A stretch of 64,000 nt of DNA, from NCBI GenBank assembly GCA_027487215.1, contig JAIYDZ010000005.1:1-64000 (forward strand), given 5' to 3'. Below the pieces are notes generated by a model that saw only the letters and a list, made by a program, of their open reading frames with translations, searched no databases and had not been told where the DNA came from. The position numbers and the translations under genes are program-made. Every line of letters starts with the position of its first letter. Position 1 is the stretch's first letter. Source of the DNA: Pseudomonadota bacterium (GTDB taxonomy: Bacteria > Babelota > Babeliae > Babelales > CAIQNR01). Below are positions 60,750 to 64,000 of the stretch, piece after piece.

Positions 60750-63301
60750 CGAACATTTCTCATAATTTTATCATGATCAGCAAGAAGCTTCTTGAGCTCT
60801 TTTTCAGCTTCTGCTTCTTGCTCGTCATTCATCGTATTAGTCTGAATCTCTCGAGATAGAGGGGTTGCTGTCGCTTTATCATTAGAACGAGCTCGCTTCT
60901 TGTGTTGTATTGCGTCATTTTCCCATCCAAAAAGACGTTTCAATTCATCTTCGGCATGAGTTTCCTCATCAAGATCTTTGTGTTTTTCTGAAAAATCTTT
61001 TATTTCTTCAGTCTGAGAATCTGTTGGTTTTGTTTCAGCAGGTTCAGCTTTTTTAACTTTAGAAATAGTCGGAGCCTTTGGTTCAATTTTTGGTCTTTTA
61101 AGTGGTAGAGGTTCAAACTCTTCCCTAAAGGCACTGAGTCCTTCAACGGTTGTTTCTATCGGATCGCTACCAAAGAATAAGCGAGTAATTGGATCTTTAA
61201 GTTTACCAAAATTCACTGAAGATTCGCTGAGCGCATTTGCGGCTTTTTTAAGTGAAGTATCGGTAACAATATTATTTTCTGGATAGATAATTTCTGGTCT
61301 TAAAAAGATCATCAAATGGCTTTTGGTTGTTGTTTTTCCTGAGGATTTAAAGAGGTGTCCTAGTACTGGTATGGAAGAAAGACCCGGTGTGTCTGCTTTT
61401 TCTTCTGTTACTTTTGTTTTAGTAAGGCCACCAAGAATTAAAATGTCACCAGACTTGAGATTGACGTTAGTTTTAACCATCCGTGTATTTTGTGATTGGC
61501 TATTAGCCGAGACCCATTCTTTAATGTCAACAGTAATATTAAAATTAATAAAATTATTGGAGTTTATTCGAGGAGTAACAAGTACATCCACAAAAGCGTC
61601 TTTTGTTACAGTGTTTGAGCTGGTAACACCAAAACGTGCATCTGCGTCTCCAGCAATGATGCGTTGTTCGGCGTCACGAAGATGTACTTCCATATTATTC
61701 ATAGCGGTTAAAAATGGTTGGGACAAAATCTTAGTGTCTTCATGAACGCTTAGCATTTGAGCAATTAACCAAATACCGTTTGTTTTAGGGTCTGTACAGG
61801 AAAGGATGAAGCTTCCAGCGGTTGCACCACTTGCAATATTTTGATCGCTTGCTTGTGAGCTGTCTGCTGGTAAAGGAAGAAGGTTTGACATAAGCGCCGT
61901 CGGGCTTGTTGGCCCTGTGGTGTCGCTTCCAGTGTTGTTTTCTATGTTTCCAAGGTGGGCAGATTGCCAGTTAAAGTCTTTAATAAAGAAATCTTTAAGG
62001 TTACGCATTTGCGCTCCCAATTCTTTTAGTCCGCTAGTGCTTAAATCTACAACAAGTCCATGAATCATAACCTGCGGCTGAGGTCGATCAAGTTCTTGAA
62101 TAAGTTGTTCAATGCGGATCCAGTCACTTTGTCTTGCCGCAATCACTAGACGGTTTCCAGCTTGAGAACCCTTAGCTGCTGAGGAGACCCCCATCGCTGA
62201 TTCTGGCACAATTACCACATCTTTAAAGTATTGATCGCCACCAGCTTTGCTTGTTGACTGTGTGCCTGCAGATGATTGGTTGCTAATTATGGCTTTTAGA
62301 GTCTCGGCAAAATCAGAAGCTTTTAAATATTGAAGATTATAAATATGAAGCACTGATCGGCCTTGTCCTAGCGAAACATCAATGTACTTTGTAATAAAGT
62401 CTACGACACGTTTTACAACCTCTTCTTTTCCTAAAACAATAACTGAGTTGCTTCGCAGTTCTGGAATAATTCTAATATCGGCTGAAAAATAACTTACCCC
62501 AGGATTAATAGGTGTTCCATTTGCACCAGAGGCCACTGATCCAGCAAGTTGATCAAAAAGCCCTTTTATCTGATTTGCGTTGGTGTGTTTGAGTTTCAGA
62601 ATAACTGGTTCGTCAACAGAAAGTGATGCATCGAGCTCGTCAATAATTAAAGATGCAGATTTGATGTTGCGTGCAGAATCAATAATGAGCACACCGTTTA
62701 ATTTTGGTTCATAAATAACAAATCCTGAACTTGAAAGCATATCTGTGAGCAGTGAATGAAGCGGATTATTGGGATTGGCGCTATCAGCAGGAACTTGTAG
62801 ATTGGTCAGGTACTTGAGATATCTTATTTTAAGATCGGTATCAGGAATGTCTTGAGGGCTTACATTAATATAGAGAGGAAGCGGTTCTTTTGCGATAGTA
62901 GTCTTATCACTTTTAACCACACGACTGAGTGTTTTGCTTGGTATAATTGAGTACCCAGAGATGTTTAAAATAGTGATAAGGTATTGCCATGCGCGCTGCA
63001 ACGTTATTTTTTCAGGGAGCTCAAAGGTAAGCTTAATCGTAAGAGCGTTAGGGCCTTGGGGAAGCATGATATTGATTCCCAGGCTTGAGGCTAAGTCATT
63101 AATAACGTTAGCAACGGGCTCATCTTTATAGCGAAACCACACTTTTTTATAGCGGATAGTGTCCTGCTGTTCTAGTGAAAGAGCTTCACTCATTACTTCA
63201 CGGATAGAAACTTCGGTGGAAGTAGGCATTCTTTCTTCAGATAACAAAAGATGGTTAAAGCATGCAGTCATCCCTATTAAAATTCCATACCATCTATTCA
63301 T
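60731..63301 (-). CDS. type II secretion / type IV pilus secretin (GspD/PilQ-like)
   Basis: Secretins form the outer-membrane gate of type II secretion or type IV pili. The 856-residue protein begins with a weak signal region, then repeated N domains (VILKLKHTNANQIKGLFDQLAG; VLHIYNLQYLKASDFAETLK), and the secretin core with VTPRINSNNFINF, SGDILILGGLTK and VPVLGHLFKS. After the core a charged tail of about 170 residues (Pro/Lys/Glu rich, then coiled) is unusual. An assembly operon lies directly upstream on the same strand. Confidence 0.9.
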   Translation of the reverse strand: MNRWYGILIGMTACFNHLLLSEERMPTSTEVSIREVMSEALSLEQQDTIRYKKVWFRYKDEPVANVINDLASSLGINIMLPQGPNALTIKLTFELPEKITLQRAWQYLITILNISGYSIIPSKTLSRVVKSDKTTIAKEPLPLYINVSPQDIPDTDLKIRYLKYLTNLQVPADSANPNNPLHSLLTDMLSSSGFVIYEPKLNGVLIIDSARNIKSASLIIDELDASLSVDEPVILKLKHTNANQIKGLFDQLAGSVASGANGTPINPGVSYFSADIRIIPELRSNSVIVLGKEEVVKRVVDFITKYIDVSLGQGRSVLHIYNLQYLKASDFAETLKAIISNQSSAGTQSTSKAGGDQYFKDVVIVPESAMGVSSAAKGSQAGNRLVIAARQSDWIRIEQLIQELDRPQPQVMIHGLVVDLSTSGLKELGAQMRNLKDFFIKDFNWQSAHLGNIENNTGSDTTGPTSPTALMSNLLPLPADSSQASDQNIASGATAGSFILSCTDPKTNGIWLIAQMLSVHEDTKILSQPFLTAMNNMEVHLRDAEQRIIAGDADARFGVTSSNTVTKDAFVDVLVTPRINSNNFINFNITVDIKEWVSANSQSQNTRMVKTNVNLKSGDILILGGLTKTKVTEEKADTPGLSSIPVLGHLFKSSGKTTTKSHLMIFLRPEIIYPENNIVTDTSLKKAANALSESSVNFGKLKDPITRLFFGSDPIETTVEGLSAFREEFEPLPLKRPKIEPKAPTISKVKKAEPAETKPTDSQTEEIKDFSEKHKDLDEETHAEDELKRLFGWENDAIQHKKRARSNDKATATPLSREIQTNTMNDEQEAEAEKELKKLLADHDKIMRNVRQSVSE

Positions 63302-63316
63302 ACCTTGACCTTCTTA

Positions 63317-63877
63317 TTATATCTTTGTCGTATCGCTTTGTGGTTTTAGTGTCGCAATAGTCAATGAAACATCAAGCGTTCCGCCCTTTGTTTTTGAAAG
63401 CGACAACTCTTTGATGTAGACGCGTGTTTTTTGTTCTATTTCATTAAGCATTTTGCACACAGTTTCCATATCAAGTTGTCTAAATTGTGCCGTTAATTTT
63501 ATTTCTGTATAGCGCTTATAGAGAAGTTCTTCTGAAACATCAGCATCCCGTTTTTTCTTTTCAGACAGATTGTATTGAGCTACAATTCCATCAAAAAAGT
63601 TTAAAATTCTAAAGCTTTTATCTTCGGCAAGTACTTCGTTTACTTCTTTGCTTTGGCGTTGTACGTCCTTGAGTTTTTTCAAAAGAAGTTGTACTTCTGA
63701 GCGGCGGTTATTGAGTTTTTTAAGATCACTTTTTAAAGAAGAGACCTTGGCAAGAGAAAAATATACAAGAAGTACAGTGAGCGCTATCACCGTTCCAAAG
63801 TAAATTCCGGCATAACGGTAAAATTCTTTTCGATCAAGGGTCATAAGTTTTGTTTGTAGTTTTTCAAAAATCTCCAT
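63317..63877 (-). CDS. PilO/GspM-like pilus or secretion assembly protein
   Basis: The 186-residue protein has a short cytoplasmic start, one membrane helix (YAGIYFGTVIALTVLLVYF, about 22-40), a coiled coil (45-85) and a small alpha/beta domain. This layout is that of PilO or GspM, inner-membrane scaffold proteins linking the pilus ATPase to the secretin. The secretin follows 15 bp downstream. Its ATG overlaps the stop of the preceding gene by one base (TAATG), implying translational coupling. Sequence similarity is too low to name the subtype. Confidence 0.65.
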   Translation of the reverse strand: MEIFEKLQTKLMTLDRKEFYRYAGIYFGTVIALTVLLVYFSLAKVSSLKSDLKKLNNRRSEVQLLLKKLKDVQRQSKEVNEVLAEDKSFRILNFFDGIVAQYNLSEKKKRDADVSEELLYKRYTEIKLTAQFRQLDMETVCKMLNEIEQKTRVYIKELSLSKTKGGTLDVSLTIATLKPQSDTTKI

Positions 63878-64000
63878 TATGCACCTCTTTGCAGTTTAAG
63901 GGGAAGCGGCACAGAGAATTCTATTTTTTGCATATCAGGAACCGTGCTAAAGAGTTGTGTTTCTCTCAGCTGGTATTCAAATTGTTCAACTGCTTCAAAG
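63877..64000 (-). CDS. PilN/GspL-like protein, C-terminal end (partial)
   Basis: The last 40 or so residues of a gene entering from the right edge, ending FSVPLPLKLQRGA. The stop TAA (63877-63879) shares a base with the start of the PilO-like gene. In pilus and type II operons PilN or GspL precedes PilO or GspM, so this identity is suggested by position rather than by sequence. Confidence 0.5.
   Translation of the reverse strand, partial: FEAVEQFEYQLRETQLFSTVPDMQKIEFSVPLPLKLQRGA

Overview
The window reads as chromosome of a low-GC, Gram-negative bacterium with a reduced, host-associated lifestyle. It encodes an outer-membrane porin, a Skp/OmpH-like chaperone, a Pal-like lipoprotein and a type II secretion/type IV pilus secretin cluster, together with many small exported proteins of unknown function and eukaryotic-like ankyrin and WD40 proteins. 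This mix best fits Candidatus Dependentiae (TM6), endosymbionts of protists. That placement is an inference from gene content, not a phylogeny. Genes are tightly packed, convergent genes overlap at their 3' ends, and many promoters read TTGACN-N16/17-TACACT/TATACT, so an ordinary sigma-70 vocabulary is in use.

Layout. 1-7.3 kb: peptidyl-tRNA hydrolase, Skp-like chaperone, a P-type cation ATPase, two HAD-like (DUF2608-type) proteins and a large exported protein with an apparent frameshift. 7.4-9.5 kb: tmRNA, a gene-free GC-richer stretch, smpB and a DUF2062 membrane protein. 9.6-17.7 kb: tsaD, rho, secF, rpmA, and polA-thyX. 17.7-23.4 kb: eight consecutive genes that each encode an N-terminal hydrophobic export-like segment followed by a GNAT acetyltransferase fold; this is the most distinctive system here. 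23.4-33.6 kb: priA, orn, a small exported protein, a double D-Ala-D-Ala ligase fusion, an exported ankyrin protein overlapping it, a DUF6629 membrane protein, an exported WD40 protein, an alanine/Na+ symporter and ruvA. 33.7-41 kb: tRNA-Gly(GCC), a Jag-N protein with an Arg/Asp-rich tail, mnmE, an exported unknown, pal, RNase G and gatB. 41-50 kb: an exported coiled-coil protein, a MutY-like glycosylase without the iron-sulphur cysteines, an M16 peptidase, a short ComEC, two exported clostripain-type peptidases and a family 4 uracil-DNA glycosylase.

At 50.16-50.48 kb lies a strong candidate chromosomal origin: ten DnaA-box-like 9-mers, eight of them in two opposed groups phased at exactly 11 bp, next to an AT-rich stretch. 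It is followed by nusA-infB, a long non-coding stretch, nfo, a porin, aspS, eno and a type II secretion/type IV pilus operon (secretin, PilO/GspM-like, PilN/GspL-like, cut by the window end).

How the parts fit: housekeeping genes (translation, ribosome rescue by tmRNA-SmpB, DNA replication and repair, peptidoglycan precursor synthesis) alternate with an export-oriented accessory set. The exported GNATs, clostripains, ankyrin and WD40 proteins are candidates for host interaction, and the secretin and SecF show that Sec plus an outer-membrane secretion route exist. The link between that machinery and those cargoes is inferred, not shown.
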